In this document: positions 14,844 to 15,674 of the stretch, one piece after another
Position numbering within the stretch: position 1 is the first letter of the stretch
Layout of the letters: every line of letters starts with the position of its first letter
NCBI GenBank assembly: GCA_034408745.1
Contig: JAWXCM010000303.1
Coordinates: 1-15,674 of the forward strand
Length of the DNA: 15,674 bases
Origin: JAWXCM01 sp034408745
Lineage (GTDB): Bacteria; Acidobacteriota; Terriglobia; Bryobacterales; Bryobacteraceae
Reading direction: 5' to 3'
Translations under genes and position numbers: made by a program
Notes under the pieces: model-generated
Databases searched by the model: none
Seen by the model: only the letters and a program-made list of their open reading frames with translations
Told to the model about the DNA's origin: nothing

Positions 14844-15129
14844 GTACACGCCGCGTTCCCGCACGTTAGCTGTGATTGATCGCTATCTGGGACGCCGATC
14901 GGTCTTGTTGCACGAACGTGGTCATGCCCTGGCGGCTCCCTTGGCGGATGCTTTGGCGAATCGCTTGAGTTATTCGGCGGACTCCGCGCGCGTGCGGCAA
15001 TATCCGATGTCGTTCCTGGCGCAAGTCTACGTGACGTTCGCGGCCCCGATGAAAGACGAATCGAAGCCGGACGACGACCCGCCCCGACGTCGCGACCAGC
15101 GCCGCCGGACTTTGGGAGCCGTGCGATGA
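14839..15129 (+). CDS. C-terminal tail of an RDD-type membrane protein, after the join
   Basis: The frame from the radical SAM part continues unbroken to TGA at 15127-15129, but the sequence changes character. TPRSRTLAVIDRYLGRR, the alternating short hydrophobic ALAAPLADALANRL and a basic-acidic hydrophilic end (DESKPDDDPPRRRDQRRR) resemble the cytoplasmic tails of planctomycete RDD-domain proteins, which sit directly before SpoIIM genes. The usual RDD transmembrane core is missing, as it would be in the lost upstream DNA. TTG and CGA codons are more frequent than in the genes to the left. The TGA lies in the ATGA of the next gene. Identity as RDD is inference from context and pattern. Confidence 0.45.
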   Translation, partial: NSYTPRSRTLAVIDRYLGRRSVLLHERGHALAAPLADALANRLSYSADSARVRQYPMSFLAQVYVTFAAPMKDESKPDDDPPRRRDQRRRTLGAVR

Positions 15130-15674
15130 ACAAGCGGCAGTTCCTTAAACAGCGCCGCTCGTCCTGGCGAGAGTTCGAGGCGTTATTGAAACGCCGAAAG
15201 CCTGAGAAGGTTTCGAGCTTTTCGCGGCTGCTGCGGGAATTGTCGAACGATCTGGCGACGATCCGGTCCCGCGATTGGGGGCAAGATCTCGTCGATTATT
15301 TGAATGCGCTGGTCGCCCGGGGACACAGCGCGTTTTACGCCGCCCCGCCGACGAACTTCTCGCCGATCATCCGATTTCTGACGGTCGGGTTTCCCCAATT
15401 ATTCCGTAGTCGAATCAGTTATTTCCTGGTCGCCGCCGCCTTGTTTTTCGTGCCCGGCGGGCTGGCGTGGGGCGTGATCCAACTGAACCCGGCGCTCGCG
15501 CCCCGGCTGATCTCGCCCGAGCAGATGGAACAATTCGACGCCATGTATTCGGAACGAAAACATCACGACGACGAAGACGATGAAGCCGGCACGCCCTGGT
15601 TTCGCTTCGGTGAGGAACGGGCCGCCATGGCGGGCTTTTACGTCCAGCACAACGTCGGCATCGCGCTGCAATGC
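15126..15674 (+). CDS. Stage II sporulation protein M (SpoIIM) family membrane protein, N-terminal part
   Basis: 183 codons from ATG 15126 to the right edge, no stop. A basic N-terminus with WREFEALLKRR is followed by a transmembrane segment (SYFLVAAALFFVPGGLAWGV, about residues 99-118), an acidic loop (HHDDEDDEAG) and the family hallmark AGFYVQHNVGIALQC at the end of the visible part. In Planctomycetes and many other non-sporulating bacteria, SpoIIM-family genes follow RDD-domain genes and precede MoxR/DUF58 genes. Their role is unproven, probably in membrane or envelope organisation. It begins within the ATGA of the preceding frame, so it is translationally coupled to it. Confidence 0.85.
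   Translation, partial: MNKRQFLKQRRSSWREFEALLKRRKPEKVSSFSRLLRELSNDLATIRSRDWGQDLVDYLNALVARGHSAFYAAPPTNFSPIIRFLTVGFPQLFRSRISYFLVAAALFFVPGGLAWGVIQLNPALAPRLISPEQMEQFDAMYSERKHHDDEDDEAGTPWFRFGEERAAMAGFYVQHNVGIALQC

Noticed and set aside
14575..15129. Novel radical SAM fusion protein
   Set aside because: The SAM domain is cut before most of its barrel and joined at a restriction-type site to unrelated sequence; an artefact is the better explanation.
14333..15133. 266-codon minus-strand frame across the join
   Set aside because: Low-complexity Arg/Pro/Ser composition; the plus strand carries CxxxCxxC and the SpoIIM gene start.
1..15674. CRISPR array, tRNA, rRNA, insertion sequence or phage genes
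   Set aside because: No spaced direct repeats, cloverleaf, transposase motifs or structural phage genes were seen on either strand.

Overview
The window reads as one stretch of a GC-rich environmental bacterium, most likely an Acidobacteriota of the Bryobacterales/Solibacter type, joined near its 3' end to DNA of a different organism that looks planctomycetal. The acidobacterial assignment is inference from gene content: a very long Oar-like TonB-dependent receptor with an N-terminal carboxypeptidase-regulatory-like domain, a secreted GH42-like glycosidase, a secreted PIG-L deacetylase, a DUF4832 glycosidase-like protein and a DUF6282 hydrolase.

Layout. Positions 1-924 (minus) hold the N-terminal part of a DUF4832-type protein that runs off the left edge. 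It is divergent from a MOSC-domain protein (1117-1782, plus). A gene-poor stretch (1783-2438) has one possible small ORF, a start-less reading frame and three strong hairpins. A catabolic block follows: an HpcH/HpaI-type aldolase and a D-2-hydroxyacid dehydrogenase, coupled by a TGATG overlap (2439-4291, minus). It is divergent from an ACS-type MFS transporter (4331-5602, plus), whose end overlaps convergently with a DUF6282 hydrolase (5576-6418, minus). A LacI-family regulator (6546-7526), a GH42-like glycosidase (7672-9843) and a large TonB-dependent receptor (9868-13251) follow, all on the minus strand. A secreted PIG-L/LmbE deacetylase (13507-14448, plus) comes next.

How the genes may work together (inference): the receptor imports an oligosaccharide or glycoside, the periplasmic GH42-like enzyme trims it, the MFS permease takes up a monomeric acid, and the dehydrogenase and aldolase process it, with LacI-type control. 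An 18-base CG-centred palindrome at 4304-4321 in the 39-base divergent gap fits a LacI-family operator and lies just downstream of a good sigma-70-like promoter.

Right end: a radical SAM gene starts at 14575 and stops resembling its family after codon 88, exactly at a GAATTC site (14838-14843). The reading frame then continues into what looks like the C-terminal tail of an RDD-type membrane protein, coupled by ATGA to a SpoIIM-family gene that runs off the edge. I read this as a chimeric join (cloning or assembly) rather than a natural fusion. No tRNA, rRNA, CRISPR array or insertion sequence was seen.
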